Below are positions 1 through 8,431 of a DNA stretch of 64,000 nucleotides, piece by piece; position 1 is the stretch's first letter; each line of letters opens with the position of its first letter. A program made the position numbers and the translations under genes. Below the pieces are notes generated by a model. The model was not told the DNA's origin. It did not search any database and worked only from the letters and a program-made list of their open reading frames with translations. Origin of the DNA: an uncultured Mediterraneibacter sp. (GTDB taxonomy: Bacteria; Bacillota; Clostridia; Lachnospirales; Lachnospiraceae); NCBI RefSeq assembly GCF_934330165.1, contig NZ_CAKRGI010000004.1, forward strand, positions 1-64,000, written 5' to 3'.

Positions 1-505
1 GGATATTTGGCTTTTCAAGTCAGAAAGCGTTCCTCGCACCGGAACATTTTCTCCCAACAAACACGAAATTTCAATAAAAAGTAGAAAGCCGGAAGGTTAT
101 CGACTAAGATAAATAATCTGTAAGATAGTAAACACGATATCTATTATCTAATATTTACTACCGAATATCTTAGTCAATAGCCATCCGGCTCGTTTTTTCA
201 CTTTTAAATTTGCATTGTTGAGTGGATACGCTGTGGAGACAGTGTAACTTCTTACCGAGATGGGCAGCGGAAAGCAGGGTGTTCCTGAGCAGGTGCATTA
301 GCAGGAGCGTTCCGAAGACACTTTGCAGCGTTTGTTAGAGAAAGTAAATCGAGTGCCATTGCACGAAGATTTCCACTTTCGAGTTACAAACGGTCAACGG
401 GCTGAGGTAAAGCGGGCTCTGCACTGCGAAGGAATATCTCTGATTTCCGCGTCCGATCCGCTTTTAAATAGTTAGCTGATTCTTTATAGCATATCACCCC
501 AACAA
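1..505. other. Gene-free, highly folded region
   Basis: No convincing open reading frame is present on either strand. The stretch instead holds nested inverted repeats: a 104-base imperfect hairpin at 87-190, a multi-helix stem at 329-392 (CGTTTGT with ACAAACG, then GAAAGT with ACTTTC, AATC with GATT, GTGC with GCAC), and a smaller stem near 431-465. Base composition is richer in GC than the neighbouring intergenic DNA. This pattern fits a structured non-coding RNA or a non-autonomous repeated element. I cannot say which strand is transcribed or assign a family. Confidence 0.5.
87..190. repeat. Long imperfect inverted repeat (104 bp)
   Basis: The arms 87-111 and 166-190 match as inverted copies at 22 of 25 positions, both ending in the AGCCGG / CCGGCT motif. 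A shorter inner pair (AGTAAA with TTTACT) continues the stem. On the plus strand the right arm is followed by a T run (CGTTTTTTC), so it could terminate transcription, but the arm length is more typical of a MITE-like element or a long RNA hairpin. Confidence 0.75.
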
Positions 506-1303
506 CTACAAATTTACATCCAATAAAATCTTCTCAAGAACATCCTCAACGGAAGATGTTACCGCATCAGCGTGATCCGCAACTCCGGGAGCGGCATTGG
601 CCATGGCATAACCGGTGCCGACCAGTTCCAGCATTTCAATATCGTTATACTGATCGCCAAAGGCGATACATTCTTCCGGGGTGATATCAAGAACTTTCAG
701 AAGATGTTCCAGTGCAGTTCCCTTGTTCGTTCCCGGTGCAATAAAATCAATCCAGATATTTCCGGAGGTTACAATTTTAATCTCGGAGCCAAAGATGCTC
801 TGGAGATGCTTCAGATATGCAGTCAGGACTTCAGGACTGTCGATCATATTGCAGATGGCGATCTTGAGAAATGGACCGCTGATCTGGTTCAGATCGTCCA
901 CGATCTCTGTCTTATTATGCATGACATTTACAATATGGTCTACAAATTTGGGATTGCGGTCTTCAATCAGACAGGTATCTTCCCTGGAAACGATGATATC
1001 AAAATGAGTCGACTTTTTGACTTCCCGGATGATCTGGTAGGCAAGATCATCTTCGATCGTTCCGCGGAAAATAAGTTTTCCCTGATGCATACAGATCGAG
1101 CCGTTCTCTCCGACATAAGAAATTTCATCTTTGATCTTATCAAATACGATTCGCTCATTCGTATACTGGCGGCCACTTGCGGCTACGAAATGAATCCCTT
1201 TCTGCGTCAGTGAATGAATCAGGCTGATCGCACGGGGAGTCAGTTCCTGGGTGCCATCCTGGAGAAGTGTTCCGTCAAGGTCACTTGCAATTAATTTGAT
1301 CAT
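506..1303 (-). CDS. HAD-superfamily (Cof-type) phosphatase
   Basis: A 265-residue soluble hydrolase of the Cof/YidA subfamily of haloacid dehalogenase phosphatases, which usually dephosphorylate small sugar or nucleotide phosphates in the cytoplasm. The catalytic aspartates are D8 and D10 in the DLDGT motif, motif II is AASGR at 41-45, the motif III lysine is in TNKG near 194, and the Mg-binding motif GDQYND lies at 216-221. The C2-type cap sits between motifs II and III. The start at 1303 is preceded on the minus strand by GGAGG. The gene is transcribed alone and diverges from glmM. The substrate cannot be inferred. Confidence 0.9.
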   Translation of the reverse strand: MIKLIASDLDGTLLQDGTQELTPRAISLIHSLTQKGIHFVAASGRQYTNERIVFDKIKDEISYVGENGSICMHQGKLIFRGTIEDDLAYQIIREVKKSTHFDIIVSREDTCLIEDRNPKFVDHIVNVMHNKTEIVDDLNQISGPFLKIAICNMIDSPEVLTAYLKHLQSIFGSEIKIVTSGNIWIDFIAPGTNKGTALEHLLKVLDITPEECIAFGDQYNDIEMLELVGTGYAMANAAPGVADHADAVTSSVEDVLEKILLDVNL

Positions 1304-1434
1304 TTATTAAAACCTCCATTTAAAACTGATTCAAGTATACATGAAAATGAGAATTTCGTAAAGAGTGTCAAATTAGGCGGAATAACAGAAAAAATTTGTA
1401 TATATCGGAACTCTATGTAACAAAAAAGAAATAC

Positions 1435-1463
1435 TTGTAAATGATTTGTAATGGTTATATAAT
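1435..1463 (+). promoter_or_regulatory. Predicted sigma-A promoter of glmM
   Basis: TTGTAA at 1435-1440 and TATAAT at 1458-1463 are separated by 17 bp. This gives a leader of about 120 nt before glmM, in which I see no riboswitch or glmS-type ribozyme. Confidence 0.65.
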
Positions 1464-1589
1464 GAAGACATCTAAGGTGTGTCTGAAGTATTTCAGAAAA
1501 AGATCTGGGGGAATTGCAATCGCAGGTCGCGACAGAAGAAGACCTGAATATACATATTAAAAAGGGATTGCAGGAAAGGAAAATGTATT

Positions 1590-2933
1590 ATGGGTAAGTA
1601 TTTTGGAACGGATGGTTTTCGTGGTGAGGCAAATGTAGTTTTGACCGTTGAACATGCTTTTAAAGTGGGGCGTTATCTTGGATGGTATTTCGGTCAGGAT
1701 CATAAGGCGAGAATTGTGATCGGAAAGGATACGAGAAGAAGCAGTTATATGTTCGAGTATGCACTGGCTGCAGGACTGACAGCATCAGGAGCAGATGCGT
1801 ACCTTCTTCATGTTACGACAACGCCGAGTGTATCCTACGTGGTAAGAACAGAAGACTTTGACTGTGGACTTATGATCTCTGCAAGCCATAATCCATATTA
1901 TGATAATGGTATCAAGGTGATCAACAGTGCCGGACATAAGATGGAGGCAGAGGTAGAAGAAAAAATTGAGGCTTACATAGATGGCAGGATCGGGGAAGTA
2001 CCGCTGGCGACAAAAGAAAATATCGGACGTACTGTTGACTATGCAGCAGGAAGAAATCGTTATATCGGACATTTGATTGCCCTTGCTACTCGTTCTTTTA
2101 AAGATATGAAGGTAGGACTTGACTGTGCGAATGGAAGTTCTTCCAGTATCGCAAAGAGTGTCTTTGATGCACTTGGAGCGAAGACTTATGTTATTAATAA
2201 TGAACCGAACGGTGTGAATATCAATACGAACTGCGGATCAACCCACATCGAAGTACTTCAGGCATTTGTAAAGGAGAAGAAGCTTGATGTAGGATTTGCC
2301 TATGATGGAGATGCAGACAGATGTATCGCTGTAGATGAAAATGGAAATGTTGTAGATGGTGACCGTATTATGTATGTATGCGGAAAGTATCTGATGGAGC
2401 AGGGACGCCTGGCAGATAATACGATCGTGACAACGATCATGTCCAACCTTGGACTTTATAAGGCTTGTGATAAAGCTGGTATGAAGTATGAACAGACTGC
2501 AGTTGGAGATAAGTATGTGTATGAGAATATGCTTCAGAATGGATATGTTCTCGGTGGCGAGCAGTCCGGTCATATTATTTTCAGCAAGCATGCACGTACC
2601 GGTGACGGTATCCTGACTTCTCTGATGGTGATGGAAGCAATCCTTGAAAAGAAGCAGAGCCTTGGAACACTGGCAGATGAAGTGAAGATCTTCCCGCAGC
2701 TTTTGAAAAATGTACGTGTAAAGGATAAGAAGACTGCTCTGGATAATGCGGCAGTACAGAAAGCGATCGAGCAGACCGCAGAAGAGCTTGGAAGTGACGG
2801 ACGGATTCTGGTTCGTGAGAGTGGTACAGAACCGGTGATCCGTGTAATGGTCGAAGCCGCATCGGATGAGATCTGTGAAAAATATGTTGACGGTGTGGTT
2901 AAGATCTTTGAACAGGAAGGATTATGTGAATAA
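1590..2933 (+). CDS. glmM: Phosphoglucosamine mutase
   Basis: Converts glucosamine-6-phosphate to glucosamine-1-phosphate on the route to UDP-GlcNAc, the precursor of peptidoglycan. The 447 residues match the usual family length. The active-site phosphoserine is S99 in SASHNP, the Mg-binding loop DGDADR is at 239-244, and the C-terminal phosphate-binding loop with RESGTEP is near 409-415. The ATG is preceded by a purine-rich GGAAAGG. It is followed directly by a decayed fragment of an unrelated amidohydrolase, so sequence downstream of glmM appears to have been lost or rearranged. The gene has its own promoter and seems monocistronic. Confidence 0.95.
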   Translation: MGKYFGTDGFRGEANVVLTVEHAFKVGRYLGWYFGQDHKARIVIGKDTRRSSYMFEYALAAGLTASGADAYLLHVTTTPSVSYVVRTEDFDCGLMISASHNPYYDNGIKVINSAGHKMEAEVEEKIEAYIDGRIGEVPLATKENIGRTVDYAAGRNRYIGHLIALATRSFKDMKVGLDCANGSSSSIAKSVFDALGAKTYVINNEPNGVNINTNCGSTHIEVLQAFVKEKKLDVGFAYDGDADRCIAVDENGNVVDGDRIMYVCGKYLMEQGRLADNTIVTTIMSNLGLYKACDKAGMKYEQTAVGDKYVYENMLQNGYVLGGEQSGHIIFSKHARTGDGILTSLMVMEAILEKKQSLGTLADEVKIFPQLLKNVRVKDKKTALDNAAVQKAIEQTAEELGSDGRILVRESGTEPVIRVMVEAASDEICEKYVDGVVKIFEQEGLCE

Positions 2934-3123
2934 CCGGGATGATGAGAGCCATACTGTTCTGACAGTCATGCTCCGTGTGCCAGCCATGTGCAAGGGGACA
3001 CCGATTCACCACTGGGCAACTACTGCACAGGTGGGAATGAGTATCGGACAGAAAGGTATGTTCTATGCAGCTGAATGTAAGAAAAATGGTGCATACGACC
3101 GAATTTCACTGTTGGATTTGTAG
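2934..3123 (+). pseudogene. C-terminal remnant of an M20 amidohydrolase (AbgB-like)
   Basis: The frame starting right after the glmM stop encodes a short segment with CKGTPIHHWATTAQ and GMSIGQKGM. These are typical of the C-terminal part of M20 amidohydrolases of the p-aminobenzoyl-glutamate hydrolase B type, where a GTP.HHW segment precedes an SIGHKGM segment. Roughly the first 350 residues, including the metal-binding residues, are missing, and the last 16 or so codons no longer look like the family. No start or ribosome binding site belongs to it. I read it as the residue of a deletion. The assignment rests on motif memory, not on a search. Confidence 0.6.
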
Positions 3124-3151
3124 AGTAAGACTGAATATGGAACGAAAATAC

Positions 3152-3191
3152 AAGCAGTTAGTCTGTGAAAAATAGGTTAGCTGCTTTTTTC
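3152..3191 (+). terminator. Intrinsic terminator
   Basis: AAGCAGTTA pairs (with G-U pairs) with the segment ending in TTAGCTGCTT and is followed by six T residues. It would end transcripts from glmM. Confidence 0.7.
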
Positions 3192-3242
3192 GTGCAAAAA
3201 AAGAGGTGCCGTATCTGGGATATGCACGTAAAATAGAAATAG

Positions 3243-3377
3243 CACAGCGAAGCAAACAACCCAACTCAGTCTGCTGGCACTGCTTCCGCAGAGAGTGCAG
3301 AAGTTGTTGCATCAGCTGGTGACCACAATGAATTCAATAATAACTGGCATAAATATAGCATGAAACCATCACTATGA
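3243..3377 (+). pseudogene. Unassigned decayed 3' gene end
   Basis: A 44-codon open stretch between stops, rich in Ala, Ser and Glu and then in Asn, ends in TGA at 3375-3377 just before a terminator. It has no start codon or ribosome binding site. Codon use looks protein-like, so it may be the tail of a lost gene. I do not recognise the family, and it could equally be chance. Confidence 0.3.
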
Positions 3378-3378
3378 G

Positions 3379-3422
3379 AAAAAGCGGATACCTGATCTGT
3401 TGGGAACAGGATATCCGCTTTT
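3379..3422. terminator. Bidirectional terminator between remnant and ilvE
   Basis: AAAGCGGATA and TATCCGCTTT form a perfect stem around a 20-nt loop, with A and T runs on either side. It can serve the plus-strand remnant and the minus-strand ilvE. Confidence 0.75.
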
Positions 3423-3449
3423 AGTTTACATGGGGCATACGATGGAATC

Positions 3450-4481
3450 TTATTCTACATCTACGACTTTCAGCCATCCCTCAGGAGCTTCGATCTGCCC
3501 CATCTGGATACCTCTGAGAGTATCATAAAGCTTCTGGGTAACCGGTCCCATTTTCTCCATTCCGCTTGGGAAGCAGATCTCTTCACCGTGGTTTACGATC
3601 TTTCCTACAGGAGAGATAACGGCAGCAGTTCCGCAAAGTCCACATTCTGCGAAGTCTTTTACCTCGTCAAAGTATACATCTCTCTCTTCTACTTTCAGTC
3701 CAAGATAATGCTCTGCCACATACATCAGAGAACGTCTTGTGATAGAAGGAAGAATTGTTGTGGAGTGAGGTGTAACAACTGTACCATCTTTTGTGACGAA
3801 CAGGAAGTTAGCTCCGCCGGTTTCCTCTACTTTAGTTCTCGTAGCAGAATCAAGGTACATATTCTCATCAAATCCATTTGCATGGGCTGTTACGATGGCA
3901 TGAAGGCTCATAGCATAGTTCAGTCCGGCTTTGATATGTCCTGTTCCGTGCGGAGCAGCACGGTCAAAATCAGACACGCAGATTGTCAGAGGTTTAACAC
4001 CGCCCTTGAAATAAGGACCAACCGGTGTAGTAAATACACGGAACTGATATTCATCTGCAGGCTTTACTCCGATAACCGGGCTGATACCGAACATATAAGG
4101 TCTGATATAAAGTGAAGCACCTGATCCGTAAGGCGGTACATAGGCCGCATTGGCCTTTACAGTATCGACAACTGCTTCAACGAATTTATCTTCCGGGAAT
4201 GCAGGCATTTCAAGACGCTTTGCAGAATCTGCAAAACGGGATGCATTTAGATCCGGGCGAAAGATAACAGTACGTCCGTCTTCTGTTGTATAAGCTTTCA
4301 TTCCCTCAAAAACTGTCTGAGCATACTGAAGAACTCCTGCACACTCACTCATCACAATATTAGAATCTTCTGTCAGGGCTCCCTCGTCCCAGCTTCCATT
4401 TTTAAAATTTGCAACAAACCTTTTGTCTGTCGGTACATAACCGAAACCTAAATTACTCCAGTCAATGTTCTTTTTTTCCAT
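3450..4481 (-). CDS. ilvE: Branched-chain amino acid aminotransferase
   Basis: Class IV PLP aminotransferase that interconverts Leu, Ile and Val with their 2-keto acids using glutamate. It has 343 residues, the length of the group that includes mammalian BCAT. The PLP lysine is K184 in the GTGHIKAGLNYA segment. The conserved TRTKVEETGGANFLFV region and the C-terminal GTAAVISPVG phosphate-binding segment are both present. The ATG is preceded on the minus strand by GGAGG. It is flanked by its own strong promoter and a terminator, so it is monocistronic. The leader is only about 50 nt, which leaves no room for a T-box or a leader peptide. Confidence 0.95.
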   Translation of the reverse strand: MEKKNIDWSNLGFGYVPTDKRFVANFKNGSWDEGALTEDSNIVMSECAGVLQYAQTVFEGMKAYTTEDGRTVIFRPDLNASRFADSAKRLEMPAFPEDKFVEAVVDTVKANAAYVPPYGSGASLYIRPYMFGISPVIGVKPADEYQFRVFTTPVGPYFKGGVKPLTICVSDFDRAAPHGTGHIKAGLNYAMSLHAIVTAHANGFDENMYLDSATRTKVEETGGANFLFVTKDGTVVTPHSTTILPSITRRSLMYVAEHYLGLKVEERDVYFDEVKDFAECGLCGTAAVISPVGKIVNHGEEICFPSGMEKMGPVTQKLYDTLRGIQMGQIEAPEGWLKVVDVE

Positions 4482-4537
4482 TGTATTAAATCCTCCATTC
4501 CTCTTGCGGTTGAAGACCGTAGCGTTTCTATGCCGAT

Positions 4538-4566
4538 ATTATAATACTGTCATTAATAAAAATCAA
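4538..4566 (-). promoter_or_regulatory. Predicted sigma-A promoter of ilvE
   Basis: On the minus strand TTGATT (4561-4566) and TATAAT (4538-4543) are spaced by 17 bp, about 57 bp upstream of the start codon. Confidence 0.75.
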
Positions 4567-4583
4567 GAGTACGCTCGGTTTTT

Positions 4584-5360
4584 TTACAGTGTTACGATCA
4601 CGGTCTGATATCCCGATCTTTTCAGTCTGCGTTCCATAGCAACAGCTTCATCCAGTGTCTCAAAAGAACCGACATTAACCCGGTACAGACCATTTCCCTC
4701 TAAAAGTTCTGCAGGAAAATCCTGGGATTGAAGTTCTCCCAGCAGGCGGTTGGCATAAGTCCGGTTGCGGAAAGCTCCGGTCTGAACAGAATAAAAAGGC
4801 TGTATCACATCGTTATCAATTTCGCCTCCAAGTTCCAGTGTATCGAGAATCCCCTGGGTGATGGCGAGAGCAATATCATTAAAATTATGATCAAAAATCT
4901 GATTATCAACATCAGAATTTATGAATCCGACCTCGACAAGAACCGCAGGCATCCGGGTACGGCGGAGAACGACCAGTCCGGGACGTTCCTTGACTCCTAA
5001 GTTGACAAAACCGACAGATTCAAGCTGATCGTTGATATTCTGAGCCATTTTATATTTAATACCGGATTGATTATAGATCAGAGATTCCACACCGGAAACG
5101 GTATTGTCAGTTGGATAAGAATTGCGGTGAATGGAAATAAAGAAATCAACCCCTGCAGCATTTGCCTCCAGAGCTTTCTGATAAGGGGATTCATAAATAT
5201 CAGTAGTACGGGTATAAAGAATATCAATTCCTCTTTCCTGAAGCAGTTCACCGATGGCGAGTGTCAGAGCAAGTGCATCGTCCTTTTCCTGACGACCATT
5301 ATATACAGCACCCGGATCACGACCGCCATGTCCTGCATCAAGCATAATAGAATAAGGCAT
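4584..5360 (-). CDS. N-acetylmuramoyl-L-alanine amidase with SPOR domain
   Basis: A 258-residue Zn-dependent amidase (Amidase_3 fold) that cleaves the bond between MurNAc and the stem peptide, fused to a C-terminal SPOR domain (about 187-258) that binds denuded glycan. Expected metal and catalytic residues are H11 in DAGHGG, E25, H78 in ISIHRNS and E143 in VEVGFIN. No N-terminal signal peptide or transmembrane segment is visible: the catalytic domain starts at residue 4. Either it is exported by another route or released on lysis, or it acts on internal substrates such as the forespore. The start has a moderate ribosome binding site. Transcribed alone. Confidence 0.9.
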   Translation of the reverse strand: MPYSIMLDAGHGGRDPGAVYNGRQEKDDALALTLAIGELLQERGIDILYTRTTDIYESPYQKALEANAAGVDFFISIHRNSYPTDNTVSGVESLIYNQSGIKYKMAQNINDQLESVGFVNLGVKERPGLVVLRRTRMPAVLVEVGFINSDVDNQIFDHNFNDIALAITQGILDTLELGGEIDNDVIQPFYSVQTGAFRNRTYANRLLGELQSQDFPAELLEGNGLYRVNVGSFETLDEAVAMERRLKRSGYQTVIVTL

Positions 5361-5549
5361 AGTTATTTCTCCGTTGATGGATCTTTTCTATATAGTATGA
5401 AAAATAAGCAGAAAAGGTCAAAACCGGTGAGGGCAGGAATGAACTGACAGTGGGAAAAGAGCTGATAGAAGAAAAGAGTTTTTAAAAACCTATGGATTTT
5501 GTGGGAAATACATATTAAAATAAAATCTAGCAGGAAGGGAGATGCGAAA

Positions 5550-6686
5550 ATGATTTACTTGGATAATGCGGCAACTACGATGCGGAAACCGCCACAGGTA
5601 GTGCAGGCCGTGGTGAAAGCACTGGAATCAATAGGAAATGCAGGAAGGGGGGCATATCCTGCGTCTTTGGATGCGTCCCGGATCATCTATGATACAAGAG
5701 TAAAACTGGCAGAGTTTTTTGGTGGAGACCATGCGGAGCAGATCGCATTTACTGCAAATTCAACAGAAAGCCTGAATCTTGCTATCAAAGGACTCTTTCA
5801 TCCGGGCGATCATATTATCACAACGGCACTGGAACACAACTCGGTTCTGCGGCCCCTGTATGAAATAGAAGAAAAAGGAACAGAACTGACAATTCTGAAG
5901 AGTGATAAAAAGGGATGCATTTCTTATGAAGAGATGGAAAATGCGATCCGTGAAAATACCAGGGCGATCATCTGCACGCATGGGTCCAATGTGACCGGGA
6001 ATCTGCTGAATCTGACGAAGATCGGAAAAATAGCCAGGATGTATGGGCTGCTCTTTATCGTAGATGCTTCTCAGACAGCAGGAGTGTTTCCGATCAATGT
6101 AAAGCAGATGCAGATCGACGTTCTCTGCTTTACCGGTCATAAAGGACTTCTTGGACCGCAGGGAACAGGTGGTCTTTATGTAAAAAAGGGGATTGAGATC
6201 CGTCCGCTGAAAAGTGGCGGAAGTGGAGTACAGTCATATAGTAAAAGGCATCCCCGGCAGATGCCTACTGCTTTAGAGGCAGGGACATTAAATGCACATG
6301 GGATCGCAGGTCTGCATGCAGCACTGGATTATCTGACAGAAACCGGGATTGATACGATCCGTGCAAAAGAGCAGGCATTGATGTGGAAATTTTATGAAGA
6401 AGTCAGAAAAATTCCAGGGGTGATCGTATATGGTGATTTTTCGGGGAAAGAACGCTGTCCCATCGTGACGCTTAATTTTGAGGGCGTTGATTCAGCAGAA
6501 CTCAGTGATGCCTTATTTACAGAGTATGGGATTTCAACAAGACCGGGTGCTCATTGTGCACCGCTCATGCATGAGGCACTCGGGACAGTGGAGCAGGGAG
6601 CAGTACGGTTCAGCTTTTCCCACTATAATACCGAGGAAGAGATTTTGACAGCGGTAGAGGCACTGAAAGAACTGGCAGAACTATGA
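5550..6686 (+). CDS. Cysteine-desulfurase-family PLP enzyme
   Basis: Class V aminotransferase-fold protein of 378 residues resembling SufS/NifS and the wider cysteine desulfurase family. PLP residues are H96 (EHNS), D172 and Q175 (VDASQTAG), and the Schiff-base lysine K198 in TGHKGLLGPQG. C336 in RPGAHCAP lies where the persulfide cysteine is expected. The start at 5550 is chosen because AGGAAGGGAG lies just upstream and the protein begins at the conserved YLDNAAT. It stands alone without a scaffold (iscU/sufU) gene, so the sulfur acceptor is unknown. A tandem terminator follows. Confidence 0.85.
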   Translation: MIYLDNAATTMRKPPQVVQAVVKALESIGNAGRGAYPASLDASRIIYDTRVKLAEFFGGDHAEQIAFTANSTESLNLAIKGLFHPGDHIITTALEHNSVLRPLYEIEEKGTELTILKSDKKGCISYEEMENAIRENTRAIICTHGSNVTGNLLNLTKIGKIARMYGLLFIVDASQTAGVFPINVKQMQIDVLCFTGHKGLLGPQGTGGLYVKKGIEIRPLKSGGSGVQSYSKRHPRQMPTALEAGTLNAHGIAGLHAALDYLTETGIDTIRAKEQALMWKFYEEVRKIPGVIVYGDFSGKERCPIVTLNFEGVDSAELSDALFTEYGISTRPGAHCAPLMHEALGTVEQGAVRFSFSHYNTEEEILTAVEALKELAEL

Positions 6687-6717
6687 GAAAGACGCTTTGC
6701 ACGTCATCGAGTAATTC

Positions 6718-6744
6718 AGAGAATCTGCCTGTGGCAGATTCTCT
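6718..6744 (+). terminator. Stem-loop downstream of the desulfurase gene
   Basis: AGAGAATCTGCC and GGCAGATTCTCT form a perfect 12-bp stem with a 3-nt loop. The T run after it is weak, so it may stabilise the mRNA end more than terminate. Confidence 0.55.
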
Positions 6745-6762
6745 TGCATACTTTGGCAATAA

Positions 6763-6808
6763 AATACAGCATCTGGTGGAAATAAATCCACTACAGATGC
6801 TGTATTTT
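6763..6808. terminator. Bidirectional terminator between convergent genes
   Basis: AATACAGCATCTG pairs perfectly with CAGATGCTGTATT, with an extra inner stem (GTGGA with TCCAC). Runs of A and T flank it, so it can end both the plus-strand desulfurase transcript and the minus-strand CNNM gene. Confidence 0.85.
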
Positions 6809-6820
6809 TATATCAGAGTC

Positions 6821-8167
6821 TTACAATTCATTTTCGGAAGAAACTTTCTGTTCAGAAGAATCATCAGAAGAAACGGCTGCAGTCTCTGTATGCGTATCAG
6901 AAGCAGTTACATCGGATTCCGGTAAATAAATATGAACGCTTTCTACACGGTTCTTATCCAGTTTCTCAACAACGAGCCGGATGCCATCCTCCGTGATCAC
7001 TTCATCTCCGGTCGCCGGAAGACGATCAAGATGTTCGATAATAAATCCACCGAGAGAATCATAATCTTCGGACTCCAGTGCTGTATTCAGATGATCGTTC
7101 ACATCATCCAGACTCATAGAACCTTCAATGATATATTCCCGGTCAGAAATCTGCTGAACCAGTTCATCTTCTTTTTCATCATACTCGTCGTGGATCTCAC
7201 CAACGATCTCTTCCAGGATATCTTCCAGTGTGATAAGTCCTGCCATTTCGCCATATTCATCCAGCACGATGGCAATATTAAAGGTAGAATCTCTCATCTC
7301 AACGAGTAATTCAGAAATATTTTTATATTCGTAAGTGAAATGTGGTTCACGAAGAAAATCTTTCATATGAAACTCGGTATTTGCATCATAAAGAAGCAGA
7401 TCCTTCATATTAATGATACCAACGATGTTGTCCTGCGTTTCCTCATAGACCGGAAGACGGGTAAACTTATCTTCACGGAAAATATCGATCAGTTCTTCAT
7501 AAGTATTGTCTACACTGGCAAAGGTGACATGCACCTTGGGAACCATGATATCTTTGGCATTGGCATCTCCCAGATCAAATACATTGTAGATCATTTCCTT
7601 TTCATCGGATTCAATCACGCCATCCTCGTGGCTGACATCTACGATTGTACGAAGCTCTTCTTCAGTCATTGCTTTATTCGCAGCATCAGGATCAACATGC
7701 ATGATCAGCATGATCACACGGGAGAATAAATTAATGATGAAGATGAAAGGTGTCATGACCGTCATAAAAAACTTGAAAAATGGAATATAACGGAGCGTGA
7801 CCTTCTCTGCATTGAGCGTTGCATAATTCTTCGGGGTAATCTCTCCGAATACGAGGATCGCAACAGTCAGTACGGCAGTTGCGATACTGACCATATAACC
7901 GCCAAAATGATAGGCAAGTGAAGTAGCAAGCGAAGAGGCAGAGATGTTCACGATATTGTTGCCGATCAGTATGGCACTGAGCATCTTCTGGGTATGATTC
8001 TCCGTAATATCAAGAACCATGGCAGCACGCTTATTTCCCTCGTCTGCAAGGGAACGGAGACGGATCTTATTCACCGCCATCAATGCTGTCTCGTTAGATG
8101 AGAAAAATGCTGAAAGGATCAGCAGGATAATCAATATAATCAGTTGGAAAGTGTCACTCGCGTCCAC
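6821..8167 (-). CDS. CNNM/HlyC-CorC family membrane protein
   Basis: A 448-residue protein of the hemolysin C / CorC family: an N-terminal DUF21 (CNNM) transmembrane domain of about 190 residues with four hydrophobic helices, a CBS-domain pair (about 200-330) and a C-terminal CorC_HlyC domain followed by an acidic Ser/Glu tail. Family members are linked to Mg2+ or Co2+ efflux; the hemolysin name is historical. The NKIRLRSLADEGNKRA stretch after the first helix is characteristic of DUF21. The ATG is preceded on the minus strand by a GGAGTGA-type site. It runs convergent to the desulfurase and divergent from murB. Confidence 0.9.
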   Translation of the reverse strand: MDASDTFQLIILIILLILSAFFSSNETALMAVNKIRLRSLADEGNKRAAMVLDITENHTQKMLSAILIGNNIVNISASSLATSLAYHFGGYMVSIATAVLTVAILVFGEITPKNYATLNAEKVTLRYIPFFKFFMTVMTPFIFIINLFSRVIMLIMHVDPDAANKAMTEEELRTIVDVSHEDGVIESDEKEMIYNVFDLGDANAKDIMVPKVHVTFASVDNTYEELIDIFREDKFTRLPVYEETQDNIVGIINMKDLLLYDANTEFHMKDFLREPHFTYEYKNISELLVEMRDSTFNIAIVLDEYGEMAGLITLEDILEEIVGEIHDEYDEKEDELVQQISDREYIIEGSMSLDDVNDHLNTALESEDYDSLGGFIIEHLDRLPATGDEVITEDGIRLVVEKLDKNRVESVHIYLPESDVTASDTHTETAAVSSDDSSEQKVSSENEL

Positions 8168-8362
8168 TTGAAATAATCACTCCTTTTGTATGATAAAAGT
8201 CAATTTAAATATACTCGATCAGTATACACTTTTTTCAGCTGATTTGCAAGTGGCAGCACAGTCTGGCGAGTGTGCCCCGTTATTTGGGGGCTGTTCTTTT
8301 GCAAAATGATGCAGATTCTGCTTTGAGTCACTTTTCTCAGACTATTTTATGAAAAGGGTGGC

Positions 8363-8391
8363 TTTACTTTAAATGTGGCGTGGTGTATGAT
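8363..8391 (+). promoter_or_regulatory. Predicted promoter of the murB operon
   Basis: TTTACT (8363-8368) and TATGAT (8386-8391) are 17 bp apart, about 40 bp before the murB start. Confidence 0.55.
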
Positions 8392-8431
8392 GTTTACAAC
8401 ACTTAACAGAAAAGAAATGGAGTAAAAATAT

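Noticed and set aside
1..505. Group II intron or IS end
   Set aside because: No domain V motif, transposase fragment or target duplication was seen.
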